Source: Corticium candelabrum | Taxonomy: Eukaryota > Porifera > Homoscleromorpha > Homosclerophorida > Plakinidae | DNA length: 64,000 nucleotides | Direction: 5' to 3' | Assembly: GCF_963422355.1 (NCBI RefSeq) | Contig: NC_085105.1 | Span: forward strand, 1,006,001 to 1,070,000 | In this document: in pieces, positions 47,424-59,389 of the stretch | Numbering within the stretch: position 1 is the first letter of the stretch | Layout of the letters: the number at the start of each line of letters is the position of its first letter | The notes under the pieces: generated by a model | Told to the model about the DNA's origin: nothing | Database searches by the model: none | Seen by the model: only the letters and a program-made list of their open reading frames with translations | Program-made: the position numbers and the translations under genes

Positions 47424-48651
47424 TTCAATAGCAATCTTGTAGATATTGTTTGTACTAGTGTAGAATATACAGTGACAAACTTGAAGTAAATGCTTTCCAA
47501 TACAATACAGTATATCGAATTCCCAATTTCACACAGACACAATACATGTGCAATATTACATCACAATGCAAACAATGTTTGGCATAATTTAGTTTAGTGT
47601 TCTGCATCTCACGACACTGTGTGAAAACATCACTAAGATGTAACATATACCTATGCATGACATCAATAATGTAATATGCTAACTGGAAAAATTTACCATT
47701 TCCTGCAATCTGACCTCGCATGAGCATGTACAAACAAAAGACAGGAACTGGTTTTGCTAAAACGAATGATAAGCAACGAGTTGTAAATTTTAGCAAACGA
47801 TTTCCTTCCACACCCTCCCCACTTTATCTCATACAGAAAACAGCTGCAAACCACATGCAACACATGTTGTAAGAACAGGAAATGATGTGTATAGTGCAAG
47901 AAATACAAATGAGTTAATTAATTAACTAACTTATGGGTAGTAGAGTGTGATCTGTAAGCATGTGATCAGTAAGCAGTTAGATAAACTTAATTATAGCTGA
48001 CTTTGTGATGATCTCATGCCAATATACACTTAACAAAGACTTGGAAACTATGGAAGACTCCAGGAATGATGACTCTACGATGTCATATTACATTTGTGTC
48101 TTCCAACAAAGATGCATTCTTCATTCAATTCAAAAACGTTAATCATTATTAATTAAGCTCTAAAACTGATTGACCCATCAGTACAATGGTTCCAGTTCCA
48201 TGATTGCAACTGTTTGGTAGTCTATACTAAACAAACCAGTGCTCAAGACACAAATTCAGTATATAACCCACAGCAGTTCCACAAACAGACAGTCACAGTC
48301 AAACATACGTGGTAGCAACTTTCTGTGGTGTCATAAAGCACATAAATAACCTGTAATGGCTTGTTATTCAATTAATAACTATGTACTATATCATCAACAA
48401 CTTGGCAAATGGATCACAGTTTATAGCAGAAGATTGACCCTCAGCTGGAAGTCTTAGGATTTTCATGCGATTTGTTCAACTAGTAAATTTAATCCAGTCA
48501 TTATGTAAAGCTCTGCAACTGATAAACTTATTAATAAAACAAGTAACCATATATATTCTCAGTCATCATGTAACTTGGTAAACAAAACAATACCTAATTT
48601 TCATATATTAAAATCCAGTGATATTGTATAATACAAGAAGAATCAACTATA
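47424..48651. other. Gap between CRTAP-like gene and Gypsy element
   Basis: This should hold either the 5' exon and promoter of the CRTAP-like gene or an intron joining it to the FKBP exons upstream. Minus-strand ORFs at 47455-47811 and 47693-47908 show no convincing signal peptide or family match. Confidence 0.4.
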
Positions 48652-48839
48652 TGTTGTCTGCGGGATCAGTAGGGTTTTGACTAATGTATTATTGCACTAC
48701 ACTGTTGACAATACTAATTACACATAGGTAACATAATACTAACTTACCACATGCCACATCCTCTTTCCAAGCTCTTGAAAACAAATCTAACTCAAACTTG
48801 TGTAACTCTAACACTCAACACTCTATAGTCAACTGTAAA

Positions 48840-50183
48840 CTATAAGTCTAGTTTCTGTAGTGGTTTCACAACTCGACCACTTCTTGTTGTTAGTCCTGGT
48901 TGGATTGATGGTGGATGTTGCAATGGACTTTCTGTTGGTGTTGGTTCTTCTGTGTTCTTCTTATTGGTATTCTGTTCTTCTGGTACTGGTTCTCTTTGTT
49001 GATGATGATCTTTTACTATGTGTCATCTTTTTCTACAGAATTCTCCTGATGGTGTTGCTACTGTATACAATCTCGGTTTTGTAAACTGTTGTAGAATTGA
49101 CCCTCTCTCTGCTCTATCAGGAAGCCAAACTTTTTCTGTTTGAGATAATGATGGTAATTCTTTGGCTCAATGGTGTTTGTCAAATCTCTCCTTTGTCTTT
49201 TCCCTTTGAACTTGTTCTTTTACTTGTACTTCTCTGTACAAGACACGTTTAGGTAAAAGAGTAGCTGGTGTAGTTGGAATTAGACTTCTCAGTTGTCTAC
49301 CCATTAGGAGTTCCGCCAGAGAGTATCCATTTGATAGTGGGGCTGAATGATAAGACAACAATCCCTGGTAAGGATCTTTACTCTTTGTTAGAAGTTTCTT
49401 CACAGTCTGTACCATTCGCTTGGCTTCTCCATTCGATTGAGGGTATCATGGACTGCTCATTGTAAACAAAAATTCATAGTCTTTGCAAACTGTTCAAATA
49501 TCTCTGAGGCGTACTGAAGACCATTATCTGATCTGACCTCCTCTGGTATGCTGTGTCGAGCAAACATGACTTTCATCTTGTCTATCACCTCTTTGGATGA
49601 TGTGCTTGACAAGGAAACAACTTGAGGATATCTTTAGTAGTAATCTACGACTACTAGTAGAAAAGACTTCCCCTTCCACTCGAACAGATCAGTGCCCAAT
49701 GTTTGCCACGGTCGACTAGGAAAACAGTTGGCAACAAAGGTTTGCCTGGTATTGGACGTTGTTTGCTGCATATTTTATTATTGAACATCGTTCAATCTTA
49801 TCCTGTAATTGTGACGTAATTCCTGGCCACCAAACTGCTGATCGTGCTCTCTCTCTACATTTGGTAATGCCAAGGTGTCCCAAATGAAGCTTATGCAAAA
49901 TCTCTGCTTGTATTGAGATAGGGATAACCAGTCAGCTACCACGTAGTAATAGGCCATCTTCTACAGACAATTCTGATGAAACTGCCCAAAATTTCTTGAT
50001 ATCTCCTTTGAGCTTGTGTTTAGGCAGCCATCCGTTCCTACAGAGTTGCTTCAGCTGGTAGCACGTTTCGTCTGCATCTTGTTGTTCTCTTAGTTTGGTC
50101 AAAGTATTTGTTTGCACTGGTAGAGAATCAAGTATTTGATCGACATACTTGTTAGATGCTGTTGCTAAATCCTGGCTTTGCAA
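48840..50183 (-). pseudogene. Gypsy integrase region
   Basis: The HHCC-like segment is HKLHLGHLGITKCRERARSA (~49830-49895). The following Cys pair is degenerate. A core fragment around SDNGLQYASE (~49515-49545) carries an active-site Asp. Several in-frame stops occur between about 49150 and 49720. The C-terminal tail TTRSGRVVKPLQKLDL ends at a stop at 48840-48842; this tail motif is common in Gypsy integrases. Confidence 0.8.
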
Positions 50184-50282
50184 ATGTGCTCAATTTTCAC
50201 AGATTGGACTCCTTGATAAGGTATCTGGAGCATGAAGGTTATGACTCGGTACATGAGAGATAGTAAATTGATCCTGCATCAG

Positions 50283-51350
50283 TCATAATCTGAGTCGTTG
50301 AACTCGTAAAGGTAGTTCTTCCAAACACCTGCTTGTACTCAACAATGATACTAACGGCTTATGATCCATTTCCACGTGAAATAACATTCCCAGTAAATAG
50401 TTACAAAATCGATCACATGCCCATGTGATAGAGAGTGCCTCCTTCTCTATCTGTGCATACCTAGCTTCTGCACTGGTAAGTGACCTTGATGCGTATGCAA
50501 TTGGTTTCCATTCTCCATTGTTTTGCTTCTGTCGAATAACGACTCCTAGACCATATGCTGATGCATCTGATGACACAGCTGTTAGTCTGGTTGGAGAATA
50601 TAAAGCTAAAACCTGTGGTTGAAACAGATCTTCTCTAATTGTTTCAAAAGCACGTTGTTGACTGTTTCCCCACAGCCACTCCAACTTAGAGGTAATCAAG
50701 GCTCTCAATGGCTCTGTTTTCTCAGCTAATCTTGGAAGAAACTTTCCCAATTGGTTTACCATGCCTAGAAATCTCCTGACTTCTGTTGGAGTCGACGGCT
50801 CTGGCATCTCCCTAATTGCATTAATTTGTCAGGATCACTTCTAATCCCTGAAGGATCAACAACATGACCTCGGAATTTCACTGTGTTAGTTGAAAATATG
50901 CACTTCTCTTTGTTAAGTGTAAGACGAGCTTGTTGTATCCTCTCTATGACTTTCTGAAGACGTTGATCATGTTCTGCTTGTGCTTTTCCAAAGACAAGAA
51001 TATCATCCATCAAGCACAGAGTTCCTTGTAAACTACTGAGTGTCTCTGACATTCTTTTCTGGAATAACTCTGGTGCCGAAGTAATACCAAATGGCAATCT
51101 ATTGTAGCAAAATCTACCGAATGGCGTTATAAACGTCGTGAGTAAAGCCGATTCCTTTGACAGCGGTACCTGCCACAAACCACTATTCGCATCAAGCTTG
51201 CTGAAAACACTAGCTCCTTGCAACTAAGCTAGAGTGTGTTCCACTGAAGGTAATAGTAATCTTTCTCGTTTCACACTCTCGTTAAGTTTAGACAGATCAA
51301 CACAAATTCTCACACGACCCTTTGACTTAGGAACTATAACCATTCCTGAA
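50283..51350 (-). pseudogene. Gypsy reverse transcriptase and RNase H
   Basis: RT blocks are FSKLDANSGLWQVPLSKESA, FGRFCYNRLPFGITSAPELF and CLMDDILVFGK (the catalytic x-x-DD box), at about 50990-51215. RNase H follows with AVSSDASAYGLGVVIRQ and IEKEALSITWACDRF at about 50420-50590. An in-frame stop near 51224 and a frameshift near 50815 split the region. Confidence 0.88.
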
Positions 51351-51352
51351 CA

Positions 51353-51892
51353 CTAGTCAATGGATTGGTCCACTTTCGAAATCACTCCCTCGACTTGCAT
51401 TTTAAGCAGTTCATCCTCCACTTTCTTCATCAAGAAGATAGGTATTCGTCTGGGGGTTGACAAAGCAAATGGCTGTGCATCTGATTTCAGACAGATAGTG
51501 TACTCTTCACTCATCTTTCCAAGGCCTTTAAACAAATTGAGAAATTCAGCTTGCACATCAGCCACCTCACTCAGATTATTTTCAGCTTTGTGTACTGGCT
51601 CACACTGTTTGATTACTTGTAGAGCTTCTATGGCTGGTCTGCCAAGTAAACATCTTGTCATTCCTCTCACCACAAATATTTCTTGCTGTGTGGTCAACAC
51701 TTTGACTTGGAGGTTGACAACAAACTTCCCAAGCACATCTAATGCATGTCCTCCTGGACTACGTAGTGAATGTCTGGTAGCAGTTTGCAGTTTAGCGTTA
51801 CTGAAGGTTGTTTTGTACACTCTCTCTGGTATCACCGTAACGTCTGCACCAGTGTCAATCTTGAACTTTAACTCTCTCCCATTCACTTTCAC
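51353..51892 (-). pseudogene. Gypsy aspartic protease
   Basis: The active-site motif is KFKIDTGADVTVIPERVY (about 51820-51875), a retropepsin-type D-T-G. It is followed by the flap and C-terminal I-L-G-like MTRCLLGRPAI (~51640). The segment ends in an in-frame stop before the RT. The N-terminal side is interrupted by a nested MITE at 51904-52112. Confidence 0.85.
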
Positions 51893-51903
51893 ATTGGTCA
51901 GCC

Positions 51904-52112
51904 TAGCCTAGTCCCCAGACTCACGTGAGCCTGGCAGTGTCTGGTTCCCGTATGACAATTTCAGCCTCATGGCAGTGTCCGGTTCCCATATGACACAATC
52001 AGCCTCATGGCAGTGTCTGGTTCCCATATGACATTTCAGCCTCACGGGAGGCTGAAAGTGTCATACGGGAACCGGACACTGCCAGGCTCACGTAAGTTTG
52101 GGGACGAGGCTA
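51904..52112. mobile_element. hAT-like MITE nested in the Gypsy element
   Basis: A 209-bp element with ends TAGCCTAGTCCCCA and (reversed) TAGCCTCGTCCCCA. It is flanked by GGTCAGCC (51896-51903) and GGTCATCC (52113-52120), an 8-bp target duplication with one mismatch. The arms extend about 60 bp (CACGTGAGCCTGGCAGTGTC is shared), and the middle repeats the same block in direct orientation. It has no coding capacity. Confidence 0.85.
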
Positions 52113-52295
52113 GGTCATCCAAGCACCTGTTACAGTTCCAATTGATTGAACTCCCAAGCATAGATAACCTCAATAATCAACACTACTATAAGAAACAATC
52201 TCTATCTTTTGTTTGGTTTTACACATACGCGTGCATAAAGTCCTACTCGTTAACACTTATGACATTTCGCCATTGTTGCCCATGGGCACACAGCT

Positions 52296-53045
52296 CTACC
52301 ATGCGCACACAGCTCTACCATGCGACGGTTTCTGTCCGCATCTGGAACAGTTGTCTCCTGTCTGTTTGGTAGCAGAGATGAAAAATTTGCCTTTCCCGCC
52401 TTCGTGTGTAGTAGCCTTCAGGAACTTCTGAAATAAGTTCCGTTTGGAATGTTTAGAAGAGGCATTCCATCGCGTGAGTATTGTCTCCACGCCAGTTGTA
52501 TCAAGTGTTATGGGCAGTTCCATGGAGAGATGTCTTCCAACAGTTTGTTGCATCTTCAACGACTCGCTTTGTCGAGCTCTTGTGATGGCTTTATCGAGGG
52601 TGAGGTCTACGTCCTTTTGGAGCGTCTCTGATAGCTTTGCATCGTGTAGTCCCACAACCATTCGGTCTCTGATTAGCTCCTCACGTAATGCCCCGAATTC
52701 ACAGTGCTCTGACAAGGCAGTTACAAAACTCTCTACTGACTCGTCGTCCCCTTGACGGCGGTAGTTGAACTTTGTACGTTCAAAAATTACATTCCTTCTC
52801 TTCATGAAGTGAGAATCAAACTTGTGCTTGACAGAGTGGTACGCCTTGTATTCGTCTTCCATCAACGTGAAAGGAGCTAAGATATCCTCTGCTATCGAGG
52901 CCATCGAATATACTAATGCGGCTATCTGCGTAGATTTATCCTTTTCTGAAAGACCAGAAGCCAATCGAAATTGTTCAAAACGCTTGATCCAGACGTGCCA
53001 ACTATCCGGTTGAGAGAAATCAAACTGCTCTGGCGGCGCTATCTA
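52296..53045 (-). pseudogene. Gypsy gag
   Basis: A capsid-like helical protein begins near 53045 (PPEQFDFSQPDSWHVWIKRF). It contains QGDDESVESFVTALSEHCEF and ends near a zinc-knuckle-like CSRCGQKPSHGRAVC (~52300-52345), which gives Cys-x2-Cys-x4-His-x4-Cys. Confidence 0.82.
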
Positions 53046-53154
53046 GCTAAACCGTTGCCATAATCCCACTATTCTGACACCATGTTGTCTGCGGGCTCAG
53101 TAATTACACATACATGTAGGTAACATAATACTAACTTACCACATGCCACACCAT

Positions 53155-53709
53155 GGGCGCGTTTCCACTAGCGTCTAAACCGGTTTAACAAGTGGTTTAA
53201 GCTAAACTTAAGGATTGACCTGTTTCCACCTATGCTAACCAGTTATATTCTAAACCTAAACCGATTTCCTAAACCCATTTTGTAGTAGGTTTATTGAAGT
53301 GGTTTAGGTTTAACTGTCACATGACAAGCAGCTGCAGTGCGCTTGTTTTTGTAAAGGCTTCTGACAATGCCATTTTGATGATATTGACTATTTTGCTGGG
53401 ATAAGATTGCCATAAAGATGTAAGGGTCGTTAATTAACTAAAGGAAAGAAATCAGCAGCTATGGAGAGAGAGAAGACCGTGTCCTTGGTCATCATCATGC
53501 AAATTCCTACTATAGCAGATGCTGGATATGAATAAAATCAGTGACAACCAACAGTTGCTCTGACTCTGCGACAGAGCAGCCCAATAATACTTCAAAATAT
53601 GGCGTTCCTAGGTAATTTGTTTTTCATATCCCGGATGTTCAAGTTCCTTGTGAAAACATGCAGTCACTTTCTTGAACGTAAACACATTTAAGCTAGTGGA
53701 AACACGGTC
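53155..53709. mobile_element. Harbinger-like MITE, copy 3
   Basis: About 555 bp with left end GGGCGCGTTTCCACTAGCG and right end GGAAACACGGTC. The flanking triplets are CAT (53152-53154) and TAT (53710-53712). It lies within 5 bp of the Gypsy 5' LTR. Confidence 0.87.
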
Positions 53710-53799
53710 TATATTTAGGTTTCTAAAGTCTAACCTGAACTCATGCTTTCCTAACAAGCACTAGACATTACAATAGTCATGACCTATCTGCAAACTCAC

Positions 53800-54053
53800 T
53801 CGTTTGATGCTCAATAGATCAACATAGAAAACCAATGTAGCATTAGGAGGAATCGTGTCTCCAACTCCGCCTTCTCCATATGCCATCTCTGGAGGAATAG
53901 TGATCTTCCGCCTTTCACCAATACAAATACCTACCAGGCCCTTGTCCATGCCTTCAATTACCTCTCTCCTTCCTAATGTGAACTTGTAGGGTTGATTGTA
54001 GTTAAAGCTAATAGCCAAAATGCCAGTAAGATAAGTAACGAGCAACATTGTTG

Positions 54054-54137
<84 letters not shown>

Positions 54138-54608
54138 CAATAGTGCCTGTACAAGCTACAACAATAACTGCTGAACAATTATCATTTACTTTTAAAGAAA
54201 CATTCAGTAGACAACATTCATTATAATTATTATAAGTAAAGTGGTTAACGGTTTAGTAAACAAATGGAACGCATGAACGATGCAAGTCATCAAGCAGTTA
54301 GCACCCCTATGACTTGTGCATAATTTAAAATAGATTTATAGGTGTAGTATTTATGGGATCAACGGTAACAACAACAACAAAAGACTGTGCATAATCATTG
54401 CTACTGTTACCTATCATTTCGAGTGTTCATCATACCTGCAGTCAAACTCTGAGCCATCCACGAAGCGCCCTACATAGTGATATTCAAGGAAGTCTCCCTC
54501 TTGAGACTTATGCTCGCACAGCTCTGGTGTATAAAGCACGTCAATCGCTAGCTCGCTGGCTAAGCAGCATGTGCAGCCAAGAAGAAGAGAGACATAAAGA
54601 GTCAACAT
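53800..54608 (-). CDS. Secretory-pathway FKBP peptidyl-prolyl isomerase
   Basis: FKBPs of this type catalyse proline isomerisation in the ER, notably in procollagen. Exon 1 is 54436-54608: a signal peptide (MLTLYVSLLLGCTCCLASEL), then IDVLYTPELCEHKSQEGDFL. Exon 2 is 53800-54007. The join restores DGSEFDCSFNYNQPYKFTLG, followed by VIEGMDKGLVGICIGERRKI, the AYGEGGVGDTIPPNATLVF flap and the DLLSIKR strand. The IxVLYxPExC start resembles FKBP7/9/10/14. Exon 2 ends at a good donor (CGA then GTGAGT). Reading through to a stop at 53761 instead gives a tail without an ER-retention signal. Thus the protein probably continues in another exon; EF hands, expected for FKBP7/9/14, were not found. Confidence 0.82.
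54055..54135. repeat. (CA)n microsatellite
   Basis: About 40 CA units lie in the single FKBP intron. Confidence 0.95.
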
Positions 54609-55425
54609 CTTCTCCTTTGTTATCCAATTACAGACTATTGTAGAAAGCGCTGAGGAATTCCCGGATGTGGTAGTATGTGTAGGCTAATGCTACGTATCAT
54701 TCAAGTTTACAAAATTTTAGAAGCAAAAGAAAGTCAAAAGTTATAGTCATCTATTGAAAAGTTTGCTGTGGAGTTGAGTACTTCTCGTTTGTTTGCATCA
54801 GACACGAGATAGTGCACGTGACACCTACGTTAAAACATGCTGTCACGTGCGTTGTGTTAAGTCAACACGTGACTGAAAGATTGCACGAGTCACGTGGTGG
54901 ATACGACACATCTACAAACACATCTAAAATCTGCACGAAGAAACAAATAACAATAGGTGTCATTAGAAAAACATAAATTAACACTACATCTAAATGTGAA
55001 AGCAAAGTGGATCGTGTTTCGCTTAACCAGATATGTAAAGAACTCATTTTACTCCACCAATTAGCTAAGACTTTCATCATTTAGCAAAACTATTAGACCT
55101 TACATTCAATCACAAAGGACACACGTTCTGTCAGTATTTAGAGTGATGTCATTCATTGCAGTCGTGTACATGTCAAGATATGGCATAGTTTAGTCAAGAC
55201 CACTCAATTTCCGCTGTTCTGTTTACGGTTCGCCAATGCCACTTGGCAGACTCACACACACCGCTAATTCAATTAGATAATTGACATTATGGGGCCCAAG
55301 CAATTAGACAGCAAGGCGTCTATTGGTCGAACAACGATTAGAATAGCAACCTAAATTGATCTCATCGACCCGAACTTACAGAATCAGCCTACAGTTGCGC
55401 GTCAGAGTTTGCTGCCACGCTGTCG
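54609..55425. promoter_or_regulatory. Divergent promoter region, FKBP and homeobox genes
   Basis: About 820 bp separate two divergent starts. CACGTG-type and CACGTGA elements recur (around 54815-54895), but no core promoter element was assigned. No repeat was recognised. Confidence 0.4.
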
Positions 55426-58268
55426 ATGGAGCGAGCCGAGCCTGCAGATACGGAGGTCAGACAACAGCAGGCTGGTTCCCTCCGTGGCAATGCAGTTCGA
55501 GTGCACGAAGGTGTTGTTCTACAGGGCGGAGGGCCTGAAACGTACTCGGAGTCGTCTCCCGGTCGACAAGTAGAGCAGGAGAGGGACACAGAGGGAGGAC
55601 AAGTTCTCGGTGAGTGTCACGTTTTGTAGCAACAAGTCTACACGATTGTGTACTGTATACGCGGTCTGCAATGTTGCCCTCTCCGTTTCTTGCACGTGAA
55701 CGAGCAAACAAGATTAGCAGTACTCAGTTTCAGTGGGAAAGCCCGCAAACGCGGTCGCATTACGCAAGACGGCGACAGACGTCGACCAAGACGCCACGTC
55801 GAGCTGCGAAAGTTGCCACACTCTATCTGTCCGTTTGAGGATCTGGACGCGTTAGTGGTTAGCAAATGTATTCGTTAATTTAGCTGCAAATAGTCGTGAC
55901 CGCAGTGTCGCAGCTTCCCGTGGAAATGCAGCGCTCTTTTTCGTTTGAATGGATGAGAATGGTCGAGAGAAAAATATATTAGTGGGTACGACCTTTAATT
56001 GGGTTAGGTTAGGTAATGACCATCTTAATTGCTTTAGTGATTAATCCAATTTGTCGTGCTGGTTTTGGCCCTCCCAAGACCATCCCGTAGTTGATACATT
56101 CGGCTACGCCAGAGGCTTGCAATTCAATTGTGATTTCCTGATTACTTGCTAATTGAAACCGGAGGAAGCTTGTTAATTAACCATTCATACTCATGTCGTA
56201 ATTCCGTCTATTGCAGTTGAGGAAGAGGCGTCTTGGCGCAGTAATGGTCTTGAGATGGCAGCTTCTGTAGTCGGTGAATCCTCTGAAATTGACGCGCCTT
56301 CAGTAGTAGAGATGTCTGTGGCTGTTTCTAATGAGGAAGGTATGCCCAGAAAGCAGCGTCGATATAGGACAACATTTACTGCTGCACAGCTGCAAGCGTT
56401 GGAGGACTCATTTCAGAAGGCTCACTATCCTGATGTGTTTACCAGGGAGGAGCTGGCTGGAAAGATTGGTCTGACGGAGGCAAGAGTTCAGGTGATTGAT
56501 TATTGGTCTCTAGAGTGCTGTGATGGATGATTGTACTGTATGCATGAGCAATCATGTAACAATGTATGAGCAGTAGCGTCCTGGTCATGAGGCAGCATGT
56601 ACTAGGAAGGCAATCAACAAACAGCTAGCATTCTAGACACATTGAAATCCTTTAAAGAGAAAGTGCAAGAATTTTCTGGGTGATTTCTGGGTGTCATTTG
56701 ACATATGTCATAGGCAGATTTTCAATTTTTTTGTGAAATACAGTAGTGTTAGGGTAGTGTCAGTTTCATGCAAGAAACTTTATTATTTAGTTTTCTGGTT
56801 TCTTTAACAAACAGGTGTCACCTGTGTTTGGCAGAGTGGTATGTTCTAGAGAGCCTTGCTGTAGTAAGATACTTAGTGCTACCTAATGTTTCCACTAAGC
56901 AAGTACCCCCAATGGAGATAAGTTATCTCTATTATTGAAGTTACTACCCAAGTAGTTGAATTGGTAGTTTGCAGTTCTGTGTTGCTCCTATTATATAAAT
57001 GCATGTGCTTGGTGTTGTTTCCTTGTTGGGATGTTTTCCATAGGACAGGTATGACTGTGAGGTGGGTCTTCCTAATGAAATGAATGAATCAATGTTTGTT
57101 TTCTCTGTGAGAGGTCTCCAGTTTAATTAATTAGTACAGCATGCAGTGGAAGTTTAATTAATAGTCTCACATGTGAGCAATACAGTTTCAGCGTACAAAG
57201 GCCAGTGGTTCTTCAGTATGTTTGCTATAAACTAAATAACACAATAGCAGACCACCCACTTTTTGTTGTTGATTGTTTGATTTGTTTTCCAGGTTTGGTT
57301 TCAGAATCGAAGAGCCAAGTGGAGAAAACGAGAACGAGTGGTTGTGCAGCCTACTCAATTAAATGGTATGATTCCTGACCCCACACAGTCTACAGCAACA
57401 CTTCAGTCATCTATGCCAAGAGGCATTCCTGTTAATACTATTCAGCATATAATGAGACCAGAGCTACACTCAGTTCATCCTGTGGCACCCTGTACATGGC
57501 ATCCTCAGCAGATGCCAGTAATGACAGTGCCACCTCCGAATATGGTTGTTACACCTGGAATGGTTCCATCAACTATGAGTCCGACTCAAATGGCTGCACA
57601 AGGACACATTGCGTATCCAGTGATGCATAGCCCATATGTGATGTCAGGCTACCCAGGAGGCCCAACACAAATGGTATCCCCTCCTCCAGGTGAGTTTTAG
57701 TGATGTGTTATTATGCTGGTATTAGATAGTCATACATTTAAATAGTATGATTTGCCAGTGGTTTCTATGACCAGACTAGTCTGTGTTTGGATGGTACTAT
57801 AAGTATGTATTACTGTAGCATTAATGAATCAATCAATCAATTAGTATAGTAATGTTCTTTCCTACCTTTGAAGCTCAGCATGATTCATGTTCTAATGCAT
57901 CAATAGAAAGTGTTAGAAGTCAGTATACTAGGGTGGTCAATTTGGCTTATGAAATGAGTAGGTCCCATAATAATAGCCAAGAGGTTATGTCTAATGTATG
58001 CTCTTGTGTATGTGAGAGCTACAAAACAAGCTACCGCAGGGTATGTCTGATAATGTGTCTGTTGGCAGGGTTGGTATATCATCCTGTGATTCAAATGCAG
58101 GCTCCTCAGATGACACAGCCAGTTCCTGTGGCTGTCACCTGCTCGCCAATCCATCAAACAATTCCACGATCTGAGCTAGGAACACAGACTAGCATCGATA
58201 CATTGAGAGTGAAAGCAAAGGAACATGCAGCGACAATAGGCGTGCATCAAGTGAAGACACAAGAATAG
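55426..58268 (+). CDS. Paired-like (Arx/aristaless-type) homeobox transcription factor with OAR tail
   Basis: Four exons join in phase: 55426-55609, 56217-56491, 57293-57689 and 58069-58268, giving 351 residues. The homeodomain spans residues 108-167: [20 protein letters not shown], then [20 protein letters not shown] and [17 protein letters not shown]. Position 50 is Gln, as in paired-like factors without a paired domain. The [10 protein letters not shown] start and [12 protein letters not shown] block match Arx/aristaless most closely. The intron falls between homeodomain residues 46 and 47, a site shared by many paired-class genes. The middle is Pro/Met/Gln-rich, fitting a transactivation region. 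The C-terminus has an OAR motif, [18 protein letters not shown]. It acts as a nuclear DNA-binding regulator. Subfamily naming beyond Arx-like needs a tree. Confidence 0.88.
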
Positions 58269-59389
58269 CTTCTGACAACGAAGTCTCGATGACAAAGTCG
58301 ACAGGACGTTTGCTGGAAACAAACCACATGTCCTTTGGTACTTGTTGAGTTACATGGCTGCACAAGACGTACATACATTGGTTACTGGACATTGTACTAT
58401 ATTGTATTGTATGCATTGAGGATTACTTCTTCATTTGTATGCTGTAGAATTTGCTAAGATGAAAAAATCTCAGTGATCCTACTTCTCATCCAGTCCATTC
58501 CTGTGTTTTCTTTAATAATTTGTGGTATTAGCATGATATGACATTAGTTATTCAATCATGGTTGACAGTCTGTTTGGTTAGATAGAAGACATGACGTCTG
58601 TTTTGATTGCTACAAGATAATTCTAGCAATTACATCACTCAGCAATTAGAGATGGCTTATCAGATTTGTATAGTCACTTGGTAGCCAGTGTTGGATGATT
58701 TGAATGTTTGTTGAAAGACTTCTAATGAAGATAGCTACAGTAGGAGTATCTCTACACTGAGTGTGGAGATTAGTCAACCCATTCTCAAGATATAAGGAAT
58801 GCTCAATCTTTCTATTGTGGTATGACAAGTACCTAGAAAGAATGTGCTTATACAGCAATCACCAAGTCTGGCACCTCTTGACAGGTTACAACCATGACCT
58901 GGTCAACTGAACTCATGCAGATCAGTTGACATTATGCATAGTGTTGGGTACATGCAGTCATACTGCAGAGCATACAGATAACACACAAGGGACTACTGTA
59001 CAGGAATCTCAAGCTTAGATACCCTAATCTCAAGGAAGATCAGCTGGACAACACAAATCATTAATTAAGTTAAAAGGCTAATTAAACTGCAAGGAACTAT
59101 CAACGCTGCTATGTTTGAACCATAATTGACTACATATTGGAGAGTGACCTTACCCAAACAGAAACATCGCCTTTCTAAAATAAGTGTCACGTGTCTGCCA
59201 CCACTGAAGTGCATGATATTCAAAGATTCTACCCAATAGACACTGGATTCAGGTTTGTTCCATTTCCCACGATACATATATAACACTACATTTAGCATAT
59301 AAAACAGCATTGTGTCTACTTCCGAAAAGTCACTAATGACTAGTTTGACATAAAACTACTTGGGGTACATGTATCTCTAGTGTTTTTTG
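58269..59389. other. Tail-to-tail gap, homeobox gene and POLA1
   Basis: This holds two convergent 3' UTRs. No coding signal or recognised repeat was seen. Confidence 0.5.

Larger units (their letters stand above)
48652..53150 (-). mobile_element. Gypsy LTR retrotransposon, degraded, short LTRs
   Basis: A minus-strand element with gag, protease, reverse transcriptase, RNase H and integrase in Gypsy order. The LTRs are 53093-53150 (5', 58 bp) and 48652-48758 (3', 107 bp). Both read TGTGGCATGTGGTAAG... to ...GCAGACAACA on the coding strand, and the 3' copy has a ~48-bp extra segment. The primer-binding site TGGTGTCAGAATAGTGGG follows the 5' LTR directly (53075-53092), and a purine-rich tract precedes the 3' LTR. 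Stops in integrase and a MITE inserted upstream of protease make it inactive. A Harbinger-like MITE abuts the 5' LTR. Confidence 0.9.

Noticed and set aside
53761..53799. FKBP ending at the read-through stop (…GHDYCNV)
   Set aside because: A strong GTGAGT donor immediately after the last conserved strand makes splicing onward more likely; kept as an alternative only.
55457..55878. Several overlapping short ORFs on both strands
   Set aside because: Shadows of homeobox exon 1 and its intron; the chosen frame joins exon 2 in phase.
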